A DNA stretch of 64,000 nt from Adiantum capillus-veneris (GCA_014529385.2 CM043958.1:138756398-138820397), one strand, 5' to 3'; shown: positions 1 to 12,522, counted from the first letter of the stretch. The notes: generated by a model from the sequence alone, not told the origin. A program made the numbers and translations.

Positions 1-888
1 TCCCATTTGTTTACCTGAATTGTTTGGACTAGGATCATTTACCCAAATTGGATCTTTGACATTGATGTCATGGGCCGCAACATAGGTTTTGATGTGTTGC
101 TTGTGTCTTTGTTTACTCCTGGTTGGGTATTTTGGCATATCAACTCAGTGGGAGATGTGTGAATCACCCCCTATTCGAATATTTGAAGCCCTCTTTTCCT
201 TTTGTTTTTGTCATCAGAGATTTTCCGAATTCGACTCAACGCTCGTGTGTTGTGGGCTGTGGGCGTGTTATTTCCTCATCTATGCCGATTTTGCCGGCCC
301 CGGCTTAGCAAGTGTGTGCGTTGTAGGCTATGAGTAGTGTGTGTGTGAGAGAGAAAGAGTCGAAGACTCGGAGTTGATGGCGGCCAAGCCAAGGTATCCG
401 ATGGCAGCCCCGCAACACAAATGGCTGGTAGCGGTTGCCTCTGTCAAATGGCGGGTGCACAAAAAGTGCAAATGGTGACAAAAATGGGTCGAAGAGAGCA
501 GTTAAGGCTTGCACCGAAGAGAGCAGTTGAGCTCGGGTGTGTGTTTGGCTTGTGTGCCTCGTGGGCCAAGTCAATGGGCCGAGCCAAGTTGTGTGAGCCC
601 AACGGAATCAGTGGGGGCAGAGAAAGGGGTGCTTGTCTTTAATGCGCGAATCCCGGCCAGGTAGGGCAACGTGTGTGTGCGTATAGGGTCGCGAGCGTCG
701 AGATGCAAGGATTTCTTGCTTGCACAAATAAAACCAGGCAGGTGGGGTGGGGTCGGGTCAACTACGGATGATCGGTTAGTGAACGGGCCCCGGGGAGCTG
801 CAGCAGCAGCCAAGGCGGTGGGCAGGCAACTAGCAGCATCGAGGGCCGAGGGGAACAGTGCTTGTTGCAGGCAAATCATTGCGGCCTC

Positions 889-891
<3 letters not shown>

Positions 892-924
<33 letters not shown>
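892..924. repeat. (GT)n microsatellite
   Basis: Uninterrupted GT dinucleotides, about 15 units. Confidence 0.9.
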
Positions 925-927
<3 letters not shown>

Positions 928-1079
928 AGGCTATGAGCCAAATCAGGTGGGGTCACGAGCGCCGAGTCAGCTGCAGGTTGCAAGAGCTGCAGTCGAAGAA
1001 CGTCTGGCAGCTTCTCATTGGCGGGCATCATAACTGCATCATCGTGTGTGTGCGTGGCAAGATCCGTTGGGCAGCAAAA

Positions 1080-1200
1080 GCGTAGGAAGACTCGGGGCAG
1101 CAAAAGCGTAAAACGACTCGAGGCAGCAACGCGTAGGATGACTCGAGGCAGCAACGCGTAGGAAGACTCGGGCGGGTTCAGCACGTAGGAAGACTCGAAC
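1080..1200. repeat. 25-bp minisatellite, about 4-5 units
   Basis: Consecutive units begin GCGTAGGAAGACTCG and continue into GGCAGCAA. The first three units are close to 25 bp each; the last ones are diverged and include a GGGTTC insertion. Nothing indicates coding function. Confidence 0.75.
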
Positions 1201-1260
1201 CCACGTATGAAAGCAAGGCAAGGCCGGGCTTAGCGTGAATCACGGCGAGATTTAGGCGAC

Positions 1261-2446
1261 AGGTGAGTTTTATATATATATATATATAAACCAAAATTAA
1301 TAAAAAATCACACAAATAAATTAAAAAAACACACATAAATCAAAAAATAAATACAAAAACACACAAAAAATACAAAAAACACATTAAAGATTTAAAAAAT
1401 CATACAAAAATTCAAAAAGACTCACAAAAAATTCAAAAACTCACAAAATAATTAATAAAATACACAAAATATTAAAACATGCACATAATTACTAAAACCC
1501 ACAATTAAAATATAATAAATAAAGAAAATACCAAAAAGAACACCAAAAATAAAAAAAACACACAAAAACAAAAAAAGACACAAAACAATCACAAAAATAC
1601 AAAAAAACACAGAAGAATAATAAAATACACAAATATAAATTAAAAAAAAATCAAACCTTATCAAACAAAAACCTAAAAACGTAAAAAAAAATTTAAACTA
1701 TCACGCAAAAACACTCAAAAACAAAAAAAATTACCCCGGCACTCCACAATTCACCCAAATTAGGCGAGTTATCAATTTTTTGAGTATAATTAGCACATTT
1801 GAGTAAAAATTAGCAAAAAATTGTCCAAAATTACCAAAAATTCCCGAAAATTCTAGATCAGCCCACCAACCTAAATGTTCGCAATCAAGCAATCAAAACG
1901 CCGAAATTGATCACTTAATCAAAATCGCACAAAATATCATTCTTTAAGCACACAAATCGTCTCGAAAATGCACTTAAATGAACACAAAAATCACCCTCTC
2001 TTGCACGATGACTAATTGCACTCAAAACAACATTTTGCATCAATTAAACTTCAATTCGAGCATCCAAATCTCAAATTTAATCGATCATTAACACGCTTTT
2101 TGCATCAAATCATGCACATAAGCATACATAACCAAATTTGACCGAATTTCGGCAGCATTTCGACGTCACAACGGAATTAGAAAAACATAACCGTAACTCA
2201 TTGACGACCATAAGCAATCACATACTTCTCATAAGCAAATTGGACTCCAAAACAGGCCCAAATTGCCCCAAATTAGGCACTTCCGCCTACACAAAAGCGG
2301 GCATAAACCGCACCTAGTTTTGCATTTTATGAATGCACATGGTTCATGAACCAAACCTGCACATTAAATTAAAAAAATTAGCATTAATTTCAGCACCTTA
2401 ATTATCCACAAACTCAACGATTAAGCACTTGATTAGTGCCCAACAC

Positions 2447-2494
<48 letters not shown>

Positions 2495-3060
2495 ATCCCG
2501 TAAAATCACCTACACACAACCAACACAAAAATCAATGTGTAGCATCGTTTAGCATGAATGTAAACACATAATCATCATGGACATGCATCAAATAATCAAT
2601 AAAAATCAGCACTTTGCAAAATGCCCAAATAGTTAGTGAAAAATTAATAAATGAAATTAGTGAAAATTAGTGATTAATAGGTGATTTCGGCTACGATTTG
2701 CGCACAAATGGCGTAGGATATGAGTGTGTGGATCACATAGGCATGTTGTCCATACACCCAACTCACTTTCTACTTGTGTGTAGCACAAAAAACACTTATC
2801 AATCAACGGGAAATTAGCATCAAAGTTAGGGAAAATTAGTGAATTTGATGGTCAAAATTAGTGATCAAAATCAAGAACTAATGATGTGTGTGGGTTGTGT
2901 TGTGATGTTCTAAGCATAATCAATGCTAACCCAAGCACTAATCGCACTAAAAATCACTCAATTAATCAACACACCTAATCTAAAAACTAACAAAATAACA
3001 AAAAAATAGGGAAATTAGTGTCTCCTAATCACACCAATGGCACCTCTAGCTTAGGCTATC
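1261..3060 (-). other. AT-rich non-coding interior of minus-strand LTR element
   Basis: Strongly AT-rich, with an (AT)n run near 1270, A-rich stretches punctuated by ACAC to about 1720, and a (GT)n run at 2451-2493. No gag or pol reading frame exists on either strand. Its position immediately 3' (on the minus strand) of a tRNA-Asp primer binding site makes it the leader or interior of an LTR element lacking coding capacity, comparable to large retrotransposon derivatives. The interior continues to or beyond the left edge. Confidence 0.45.
2451..2493. repeat. (GT)n microsatellite
   Basis: About 21 uninterrupted GT units inside the AT-rich region. Confidence 0.9.
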
Positions 3061-3062
3061 GA

Positions 3063-3080
3063 TCCCCGGCAACGGCGCCA
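3063..3080 (-). other. Primer binding site complementary to tRNA-Asp
   Basis: On the minus strand this reads TGGCGCCGTTGCCGGGGA, an exact complement of the 3' end of plant tRNA-Asp (family knowledge). It is separated by one base from the LTR end ACA at 3082-3084. It fixes the orientation: LTR to the right, element interior to the left. Confidence 0.85.
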
Positions 3081-3081
3081 A

Positions 3082-4167
3082 TGTTGGGACGTCATCCTAG
3101 CATAGGGAGGACATCAACATAATGTCAATCCGAGGAGTAGGATCCGGCTAGGGCATGGAAACACACAAGTGGCTTGTGTATGCCAAATGGAAGATTAGAA
3201 GGTGAAACCTACACACAAAGAAAGCTACGGAGCGGGTATGATGTTGCTACGAGGAGTGAGCACACTATTTACTCTACCATTCGGCCTAATCTCTCACACA
3301 AGATTAATCACGCACTACTCTCTAATCAATCACTAATCCAACTCTAATCAAACACACAATGAGCATAGAATAGCATAGAATGACCACACCGAGCACCAAC
3401 ACTCTACACAAGCCTACACACACTTGGTAGCATGCTTAAACAAGAGGGAAATATGAAAAAGAGAGAGATTAATCAACAAATCAGCCACTAATTTTTTATT
3501 AATCAAGCATTGATTACACCATGAGCAAATGAGAGAGAAGAGGTTAGAGTTTAGCTATTGGCATGAGGCTGAATCGTCCATGTACGCGCGTAGAAAGCTC
3601 AAGAACTCCATAGCCATCTCCTTCTTCACAAAGCTTATCTCAAGTGAGTAAGAATCCCCTTTCACATTGTGTGTTTTGAATTATATACTCTCTAGGATTT
3701 TTAGAAGTGGCCGGGCACCCAAATGGCCAAACTCACTTAATTTGCTATCTGCACTGCCTAGGATCTAAATATAGCTCAATGTTTACAACTTGGAACTCTT
3801 GATGAGCCCAAAAGATAATTACAACCCGCATTTGCGGTCATTTGATGGAAAATCCTACAACTTAAGTGACCGTCAATTGTGATCGTAACTCTATAGATAG
3901 TCATCAATTCCAACTCTTCTCTGCATCTGTTGCTTGTATTTGCTTCATCTTCATCTTTACTTCGCATCCGCATCATCTGGCCTCGTTAGCATTTACTAAA
4001 AATAGTCAATAGCATCTTTGACTGGTCCGTTTGGCCATTGTTGACTTAGCCGCCAAACACTTAATACTTGCGAATGGTCATCGACGTCTTCTGTTCTCTA
4101 TTAATGATTCTTCTATGTCAAGATGCACAGCACATATGTGAGAGGGGGAGTGTTTTGAGCGCAAACA
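3082..4167 (-). repeat. LTR of a minus-strand gypsy-type element (far end uncertain)
   Basis: The left boundary is firm: on the plus strand it starts TGTTGGGACG next to the primer site. The right boundary is tentative: GCAAACA at 4161-4167 would give the matching TGTT...AACA ends, but the second LTR is outside the window. A TATA-like sequence on the minus strand at 3681-3687 supports an LTR promoter roughly 600 bp from the primer site. A purine run at 4142-4150 could instead be a plus-strand polypurine tract of another decayed element, so the right third is ambiguous. Confidence 0.5.
3681..3687 (-). promoter_or_regulatory. Possible LTR TATA box
   Basis: TATATAA on the minus strand inside the LTR, placed as expected for a U3/R promoter. 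Position and motif only. Confidence 0.3.
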
Positions 4168-4519
4168 CAATACAGTAAAATGCGAGCATAATAGTTAATT
4201 GAGCGTAAATGAATGAGAATGAGCGGGAATACTATGAACTCTCTCCTATCAAAAAGGTGTACACAACTGCATTGAGTGTAAGTTATGGTACATTTGTCCT
4301 ATATTCGGTGGACTGACAAGAAAGATTTGAGCAAATCACAACGTATATTAGTGTTAAAGTTTTTTATGCAACTAAAGAATTTTTTTTTTAAATGCTGAAG
4401 TTTGAGATAAAAACAAGGAAAATCCGAGCTACCGTTACGATAGCCCGCCATCCATTGGTGGCGTTGTATTCTCTCTCTAGCGCTAAAAGGACCAAATTTG
4501 AGTCCAAAATTTTCCTAAT

Positions 4520-4640
4520 GATATCTTCCGGCTCTTGATTTTAATACTTGTGTATAAAGACTATTCTGCACTATGAATGGGAATTATACCACCTTTTCAT
4601 TGACATAGTTTCTAGTGTCCTTTGTAATTTGAAAGGATTC
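4520..4640. repeat. Direct repeat copy A (~115 bp)
   Basis: Sequence around GTATAAAGACT...GGAATTATACCACC...TTTGGTGTAT recurs at 5872-5992 at high identity with a small indel. The two copies are about 1.35 kb apart in the same orientation and are followed by different simple repeats (an AGCAGTACCAATAT minisatellite here, an (AC)n run there). Confidence 0.75.
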
Positions 4641-4644
4641 TTTG

Positions 4645-4830
4645 GTGTATCAGTACCAGTTTACCAGTACTACCAGTACCAGTACTAGCACTAAAATTGG
4701 AGAAGAGTACCAGTATACTAGTATACATATACCAGTGTTGCACTATAGCAGTACCAATATACGAGTACCATTATAGCAGTACCAATATAGTAGTTTAGCA
4801 GTACCAATATAGCAGTTTAGCAGTTTAGAA
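4645..4830. repeat. Degenerate minisatellite, unit like AGCAGTACCAATAT
   Basis: Many imperfect repeats of CAGTAC/CAGTATA/AGCAGTTTA in tandem. No coding content. Confidence 0.7.
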
Positions 4831-5322
4831 CTCGTGCATGTTCTTGACTATATTAAGTCGATGTATGACTGTGATGGGAATAGTTGGCTACTTCTTTTGA
4901 CACTTAGGTAACCGCGGAACTGTTTTTTTATCTCTTTTGAGTTCAATTAAAACTATCAATATTTGTGTACTAAACTGTCGTAGGGATATATGGGTAGTGA
5001 ATACATCGAATGTCGTAGGGATATGGTCGATTATGGTTGCTATATCTCAAGATGGCTGCTCATATGGCTAAGTGGTTGTGAATATGGTTAAGAAGGGTTG
5101 TGGCCAAATATGGTTGTGAGTATGGTTGTGCATGGTACCTTAGGGTTGCTCATATGGCCAAATATGGTTGCTTATTATATTATATAATGGGCATTGATGA
5201 TAAAATCCCTTGGCTTATGGAACAACTAAGCGACTCTGGAATGTCTCACCGTTATGGGTTTATGGTTAAAGGGGATTGAGCATTCATACTTACTATCTTT
5301 CATATGGTATTTTTGACTCCAT

Positions 5323-5436
5323 CTAGGTAGGAGTAGTACACAATTACTAACATTTCCTTGTGTTACAGGTGACTCCAAACTAGGTAGGAGTAGTACACAA
5401 TTACTAACATTTCCTTGTGTTACAGGTGACTCCAAA
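5323..5436 (+). repeat. Exact tandem duplication of 57 bp containing a 3' splice-site signal
   Basis: Units 5323-5379 and 5380-5436 are essentially identical. Each contains TACTAAC (consensus branch point), a pyrimidine-rich stretch and GTTACAG, followed by GTGACTCC. This looks like a duplicated intron end plus exon start. The sequence downstream (5428-5647) is open. Confidence 0.75.
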
Positions 5437-5647
5437 CTATAGATTGATTGCACGTATGAGCACTATTATTGAACGAGAAAAAATAGTGGCAATTAATGCC
5501 AAACTCTCTAAAGTTAAGAAACATGTATATGTGGCCCACTTTGGGGCTAAAAAACCTCATAAAACTCGTCTCCGCCGGCCTTATCTCATGAGAGCTTGCG
5601 AAGCAAAAGGGGCTCCACTTGGTTTTCTTGCAACCCCTTGTAAATGA
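5428..5647 (+). pseudogene. Possible exon of unknown gene
   Basis: Open for about 73 codons from just after the second TACTAAC...TTACAG acceptor to a TGA at 5645-5647. The product is basic, with a motif HVYVAHFGAKKPHKTRLRRP. I do not recognise the family. It is listed because a convincing acceptor precedes it; no matching donor exon is identified, and the surrounding DNA is repetitive. Confidence 0.25.
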
Positions 5648-5871
5648 AACCATCTGTGAATATATGTTATGGTTAGCTTTACCTTTCTTACTATCTGTCT
5701 TTGAAAGCAATCTAGTTGGGTGACATCTATAACATGTGGGATACCCATGCATCACCTGCATACGCACGATGCCAATGCTAACTATATGTTTTGTTGTTTC
5801 CATGGGTGCAGGTGAGGGTTACCTTCTCAACTATGATTTTCAAAGGTCCTTGTCTATAAGATGGCGGACTT

Positions 5872-5992
5872 TTACATCTTCTGGCTTTTGATTTCAGTAG
5901 TAGTGTATAAAGACTGTTCTATACTATGAATGGGAATTATACCACCTTTTTGTTGACATAGTTTCTAGTGTCTTTGAAAGGATTCTTTGGTG
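5872..5992. repeat. Direct repeat copy B (~115 bp)
   Basis: Second copy of the repeat at 4520-4640. Confidence 0.75.
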
Positions 5993-6014
5993 TATATATT
6001 ATATTGTTATTCGA

Positions 6015-6935
<921 letters not shown>

Positions 6936-6939
<4 letters not shown>

Positions 6940-7127
6940 GGGGTATAAAGCCCAATGTGGGCGCCCAGGTAAGTGGGCGGGCCGCCAGGTATGTACACAT
7001 ATTCTTTTGTAAAAACCTAATAAGAACTCACTATGCTCTACACATTACAGTAGAGCGAGTTCACCATATCGTCGTGCTCTTCTTCTCGCACTCTCTCTCG
7101 CGTCGCACTTCCGCTCGTACTCCTTCA
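6936..7127 (+). repeat. Copia 5' LTR
   Basis: 192 bp, TGTTGGGG...CTTCA. A TATA-like GTATAAAG sits within the first 15 bases. Five differences from the 3' LTR. Confidence 0.95.
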
Positions 7128-7129
7128 AT

Positions 7130-7141
7130 TGGTATCAGAGC
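7130..7141 (+). other. Copia primer binding site (initiator tRNA-Met)
   Basis: TGGTATCAGAGC, two bases after the LTR, is the usual plant copia complement of initiator tRNA-Met. Confidence 0.95.
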
Positions 7142-8227
7142 TCAGATCAAGGCTCGGGGCAGCATTTGCAGGTAGCCAAAGTCACCTGCTCAGATTGGAG
7201 TGAGATTCGACAGGCGAAGACACGGCCCCAATTCCTGTGGATGAGCCCGAAGGGCTCGGTGTTCTCAGAATTTCATTCTGAGGTCATCTCGGCCACCGTT
7301 TGGCTTCGACAAAGATCTACGCATACCATTTTCGACTACGTGGTCTTGGCGGGTACAGATCCGACTCTGCAAATTTGGGGTTTCGGCCTATGACTGCAAG
7401 TGCTGAGGATATCTGCACTTCCAAAGTGCTGATTTGTGGCTATCTACTCAACGAAGGATGGCTTACAGTTCTTGGAGGCGTGTCACATACGACACGGGCG
7501 CACCTACACACAAACTGTAGAGGCGACATCCACCAGTTCATCAGGTAGCTTGTAATTGCTGCTTGATATTCCAGATTTCATCCTAACATTGCAGGTACTT
7601 CCACATGGGATGTATTGTCAGAGATGATGTATGTCTGTTGAGGGTTTGTTGGCTGTGAGTCACGCAGCAAACAACCGCCGCAGCGGTTACAGCATACAGT
7701 GGGAAATTTGTGGATGTATGACTTTGTGGGAAGTCTATGTACTGTCAGATTTACTGCAGCCTTTGTTGAGGGTCGAGTGAGGTTTTATTGAGCTGGGGGA
7801 TTCTTGAATGTTGAGATCCTTTCGGTGATACAAGTCTTGGAGCGATCCCTCGAGCACCCTTAGATAGGCAGCTAGGATGTATTGGCTCTGAGTTAGACAG
7901 TTGGGATTGCATCTTTGCTTTACTGCCATTGACGCATTGTCGCAGTCTATGCTTACAGGATAGTGACAAGACAGTGAGAGACAGTACAGGTGCAGGACAG
8001 GTTTACCCACAGCTTACAGTGTTAGAGAGACAGTGGTTTTTTAAGTTGTTTTTGGTCTGTTTTTTAGTACACTAGAGCCATTTTACAAAGGAGACTCTGC
8101 CAAAATTTTTGCAGAATCTGAAGCTTTATTGGTTCATTTTACAGGTTGATATTGGTTCAGAGGTCAGTTTACAGGAGAAACTCTGTCGAATTTTTCCTAG
8201 GAAAGTAAACTAGTGTGAAGCGTAGCT
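7142..8227 (+). other. Copia untranslated leader
   Basis: About 1.1 kb between the primer site and the gag start. Short open stretches exist but nothing recognisable. It would carry packaging signals in an active copy. Confidence 0.7.
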
Positions 8228-10276
8228 ATGGCTGGATCACAGGACACTGCTCTTTACAATATCAAGAAGCAGGATGGAACCAATTTCCCATTGTGGAAGA
8301 AGCAGATTTGGCATGTGCTGGTACAAAAGAAGCAGATAAAACCTATAAAGCTCAAGGGGATAAAACCACAAGATATGGATGAAGATGAATGGAGCAAAAT
8401 GGATGAATTGACACTTTCTACCATTATGTTGACTTTGGCAGTTCACTTCAATGTAGCAGACGAGATGTCGGCTTATCAAGCATGGACAAAGCTGAGTGAT
8501 CTTTATGAGAAGCAGAGTGCAGCTTCACAAGTATAATGGATTAAGAAGCTTGTTGACTTGAAGATGAAAGAAGGGACACCTATGTCCGATCATCTGAATG
8601 AATTCAACACCATCTACAGTCAGTTGTCAGCTCAAGGTGTCAAGTTTGATGAACCTGTTAGAGCTATGTTCCTGTTGATCACATTGCCGGAAAGTTGGGA
8701 CACTTTTCGCACAGCTTTGAGTAATTCTGCACCTCCAGATGGTTTGACCATAGCAGGTGTAGAAGGCAGTCTGCTTACGGAAGAAACCAACAGAAAGACA
8801 ATGGACAAAGGCAAAGGAACAGCCTTAGTTGTCAGAGGAAGGACCAAAGAAAATTACAAAGGTGGAAAGAGGGATCAGTCTCGTAGCAAGTCCCGCAGTG
8901 CTAAAGGCAAGAGTGACATAGAATGCTACCATTGTGGCAAGAAGGGTCTCATGAAAAGAGACTGCAGAGAATGGAAAGCAGAAAAAGGCAAAGAGAAAGC
9001 TGAAGACCATGGTGAGAAGAACAAGTCCTCAATGAAGATTCAAGAAATAAATGTGACAAACACTATTGCAGAGGATGACAGTCTAGTGTCAGGAGACATC
9101 TACTTCTTGAACAATACAATGGACTCAGCTCTTCTTACAGCATCTAATGGAAATGCACTGAGTGATTGGATTATAGACTCAGGGGCATCACTTCATGTGT
9201 CTCCAAACAAGGAGTGGTTTACCTCTTATGTGATCACTAAAGATCATGTTCGGCTAGGCAATGGGCAGACATGTGAGATCTTAGGTGTTGGAGATGTTCA
9301 ATTGAAGTTTCAGAATGGCTCTTCTTTCACGCTGAAGAATGTGAGACATGTTTCCGCAATTACAAAGAGCTTGATCAGCACAGGTTTACTTGATGATGCT
9401 GGCTACGTCACCACTTTTGGACAGAATATGTGGAAGATATCCAAGGGTTCTATGAGAGTAGCACATGGAGTAAAGTCTGGAGGACTTTACATGATTTATG
9501 CATCAAATGTCTCTAAAAATGTAATCAATGTAACCGAGCAGCCGAACGTTTCTTTGTGGCATAGCCAGTTAGGACATATGTCCAAGAAGGGAATGGAAAT
9601 CTTGTCTCGTTCTGGTTATTTGCCTGGCTTGTCATTTAATGATTTTAAATTCTGTGAACATTGTCTGTATGGTAAGCAAGCACAGCAGCCACATAAGCAT
9701 AGAAGCAGTAGAAGAGATACACAGTTGGCACTTGTTCATAGTGATTTGTGTGGACCTATGCCTAACCTATCTCTAGGGGGAGCTTCTTACTTTATGACAT
9801 TTATAGATGATTACTCGAGGAAAGTATGGGTTTACTTTCTCAAGCACAAGGATGAAGCGTTTAGTGTTTTCAAAATGTTTGTGACACTTGTGGAGAATCA
9901 CAGTGGCAAGAAGCTTAAATGCTTACGCACTGACAATGGTGGAGAGTATGTTTCAAAGGCCTTTCAGGACTTTTGTGAGTCAAAAGGTATAAAACGTGAA
10001 TTTACTGCTCCTTATAATCCTCCTCAAAATGGTGTTGCTGAGAGGATGAATAGGACCATACAAGAGAAGGTCAGAAGTATGTTGTCTAATGCACAACTGC
10101 CAAATGGGTTTTGGGTTGAAGCTGTATCAACAGCTGTTCATCTTATAAATAGATCTCCTAGCAAGGTTTTGCAGAAGGATTCAGTGGCAGAGATGGTATG
10201 GTCAGGCAAAATGCCCTCATACAAGCATCTCAGAGTCTTTGGCTGTGAGGCATATACATGTTCCAAAGGAATTTAG
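8228..10276 (+). pseudogene. Copia gag-protease-integrase (interrupted)
   Basis: Frame from ATG 8228. Gag occupies the first 250 residues or so. A TAA at 8534-8536 interrupts gag, and the same frame reopens at once (WIKKLVDLKMKEG), so it is a single nonsense mutation. The CCHC knuckle at 8924-8965 reads CYHCGKKGLMKRDC: the zinc-binding His is Leu (CTC at 8948-8950). Then come the protease motif IIDSGAS, a GAG-pre-integrase H...H...C..C segment (HSQLGH, CEHC) and an integrase core with D (HSDLCGP), D (TDNGGEY) and E (NGVAERMN), spacing D-35-E. The frame ends at 10276 after VFGCEAY because of a small indel near 10255; a 2-base deletion would explain it. Confidence 0.95.
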
Positions 10277-12200
10277 GAACAAACTTGAGCCAAAGAGTAG
10301 AAAGTGCATCTTTCTAGGCTATGGTAATTCTGGTGAGATGGGGTACAGACTTTGGGATCCCGAATCCAGAAAGGTTATCCGCAGCAATGATGTTCACTTT
10401 AATGAAGCCAAATATCATTCTAAACCAGAGAGGGTTGAGGAGATTAGAAGAGTTGTCTTCCAAGAAGATGGACCTGCACGTGCAAGACAAAATGTCAGGG
10501 CTCAAGAGGAGCAAGGACAGGATAGAGTGGAACCACAGGTTGTGGCTGAGCCTGAGCCACCTATTTTGCGTAGATCTGGACGTATCACGCGACCTCCTGA
10601 TAGGTTTGTTCCATCTATGAACTATGTCATGTTGACTGATTGCAATGAGCCTTCATGTTACAAGGAAGCAGTGCAAATGAAGGACTCCGGGAATTGGCAA
10701 TTGGCCATGCAGTCAGAGATGACAGCTCTGCATAAAAACCAGACATGGAAGCTAGTTAAATTACCACAGGGCAAAAAGGCTCTACCTTGTAAATGGGTTT
10801 ACAGGTATAAGATCACCGCTCATGATAGTCAGCCAAAGTACAAAGCAAGGCTTGTTGCCAAGGGCTTTAAGCAAGAACAAGGCATTGACTTTGATGAAGT
10901 CTTCTCTCCGGTGGTCAAGATGACTACATTGAGATGCTTTCTTGCATTGGTTGCCATATTAGATTTGGTGTTGCACCAAATGGATGTCAAGACAGCGTTC
11001 TTGCATGGTGATTTAGATGTGGAAATTTACATGCAGCAGCTAGAAGGGTTTGTTGAGAAAGGGAAGGAAGATTTGGTATGCCAGTTGTTAAAGAGTCTTT
11101 ATGGCTTAAAACAATCGCCGAGGGCATGGTACCATAAGTTCCACAAGTTTATGCTTTCTCAAGGCTACAAACGTAGTGAGTTCGATCACTGTTTATATAC
11201 AAAGAAGGCTAAGGATGGCAGTTGGCTGATCCTTATTTTGTATGTGGATGACATGTTGATTGCTGGCAAGCACTTGGAAGAAATTTCAGCTTTGAAGTCA
11301 AAGATGGCAAAATCGTTTGACATGAAAGACATGGGTGAGGCGAGTCATATACTTGGTATGCGCATTGAGAGAGACAGATCAAAGAAGTTGATTTGGTTAT
11401 CTCAAACAGAGTATATTGACAAGGTTTTGCAACGTTTCAATATGGAGAAGGGAAAGGCATTGAGTGTTCCATTGCCACCATATGTGAAACTTAGCAAACA
11501 AGATTGTCCTGTGTCTGAGGAAGAACAGGCTGAAATGGATAAGATTCCATATGCGTCTGCAGTGGGTAGTTTAATGTATGCAATGATTGCTACTCGCCCA
11601 GACATTGCATTTGTAGTGGGAGTAGTAAGTCAATACATGTCAAACCCAGGCAAGAAACATTGGGAGGCAGTGAAAGGAATATTGAGATACCTGAAAGCTA
11701 CAAAGAGTATGCGCATATGCTATGGGAGTCAGGAGCTAAGTGTAAAGGGTTTTACAGACTCAGATTATGCAGGTGACTTAGACAACCAAAGGTCTACGTC
11801 ACGGTATGTCTTTACATTGGCTGGTGGAGCAGTATCATGGCGTTCTAGATTACAAGATTGTGTTACTCAGTCTACTACAGAGGCTGAATATGTTGCAGCA
11901 TCAGAGGCATGCAAAGAATCAATTTGGCTTAATCGACTAGTAACACATTTGGGAATCAAAGAAGAGATGCCTGTGTTATATTGTGATAGTCAAAGTGCTA
12001 TACAATTGGCTCGCAATCCATTTTATCACTCAAAGACAAAGCATGTGGATGTGAAGTATCATTTCATGAGGGAAATGCTCGAGGATAAGCAACTTCAGCT
12101 TGTCAAAGTTCACACCACAGAAAATCTTGCTGATCTACTTACAAAAGGACTTCCCTCAGAGAGCTTTGCGCATTTTCGCAAGCAGTTAGGTGTAGGATAG
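10239..12200 (+). pseudogene. Copia integrase C-terminus, reverse transcriptase and RNase H
   Basis: The downstream frame picks up the protein with HVPKEFRNKLEPKSRKC. It includes the RT with KARLVAKGF, LHQMDVKTAFLHGDL, SLYGLKQSPRAW and catalytic YVDDM near 11240, then a connection segment and RNase H with TDSDYAGD, STTEAEYVA and YCDSQSAIQLA. The end is VHTTENLADLLTKGLP and a TAG at 12198-12200. RT and RNase H look intact; only the frame join upstream is broken. Apparent starts in this frame are artefacts of the frameshift. Confidence 0.95.
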
Positions 12201-12278
12201 TACATCACTTCTCTACATCTCTTGTATATTAGCTTGTATAGTAGCTTCTCTCACACTTAATGTACCACATTGGACTTT

Positions 12279-12289
12279 AAGTGGGAGGT
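12279..12289 (+). other. Copia polypurine tract
   Basis: AAGTGGGAGGT abuts the 3' LTR, as expected for the plus-strand primer. Confidence 0.9.
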
Positions 12290-12478
12290 TGTTGGGGTAT
12301 AAAGCCCAATATGGTCGCCCAGGTAAGTGGGCGGGCCGCCAGGTATGTACACATATTCTTTTGTAAAAACCTAATAAGAACTCACTATGCTCTACACATT
12401 ACAGTAGAGCGAGTTCACCATATCGTCGTGCTCTTCTTCTCTCACTCTCTCTCGCATCGCACTTCCACTCGTACTCCT

Positions 12479-12481
<3 letters not shown>
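12290..12481 (+). repeat. Copia 3' LTR
   Basis: 192 bp, matching 6936-7127 with five substitutions. Three of these are G in the 5' copy to A here, in CpG-rich contexts. Confidence 0.95.

Positions 12482-12520
<39 letters not shown>
12482..12520. repeat. (TC)n continuation of target microsatellite
   Basis: Right-hand part of the array interrupted by the copia element. Confidence 0.9.

Positions 12521-12522
<2 letters not shown>

Larger units (their letters stand above)
1..1260. other. Unassigned left-edge region
   Basis: No recognisable gene. Short open stretches exist on both strands, but none shows a domain I recognise and codon use is irregular. The DNA is more GC-rich than the following 1.8 kb, contains a (GT)n run and a 25-bp minisatellite, and lies inside (leftward of) the primer site of the minus-strand LTR at 3082. 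It may therefore be interior DNA of a non-coding or heavily decayed LTR element. A plus-strand stretch at about 48-170 reads open for some 40 residues but matches nothing I know. Confidence 0.3.
6936..12481 (+). mobile_element. Ty1/copia LTR retrotransposon, Tork/Tnt1-like, nearly complete
   Basis: A 5,546-bp element with 192-bp LTRs (6936-7127, 12290-12481) ending TG...CA, a tRNA-iMet primer site, a polypurine tract and a gag-pol region in copia order (gag, protease, integrase, RT, RNase H). The LTRs differ at five positions by eye (about 2.6%), so the insertion is moderately young. It lies inside a (TC)n array; the flanks 6931-6935 and 12482-12486 both read TCTCT, consistent with a 5-bp target duplication, although the repeat makes this uncertain. 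The reading frame has one nonsense codon and one frameshift, so this copy is probably not autonomous. Confidence 0.95.

Noticed and set aside
1452-1664. Phe/Ile/Cys-rich minus-strand frame of 70 codons
   Set aside because: Produced by A/C-rich simple sequence; no protein character.
4142-4153. Plus-strand polypurine tract and 3' LTR start
   Set aside because: A purine run followed by TGTTTTGAGC looks suggestive, but no matching second LTR or coding region lies to the left on the plus strand.
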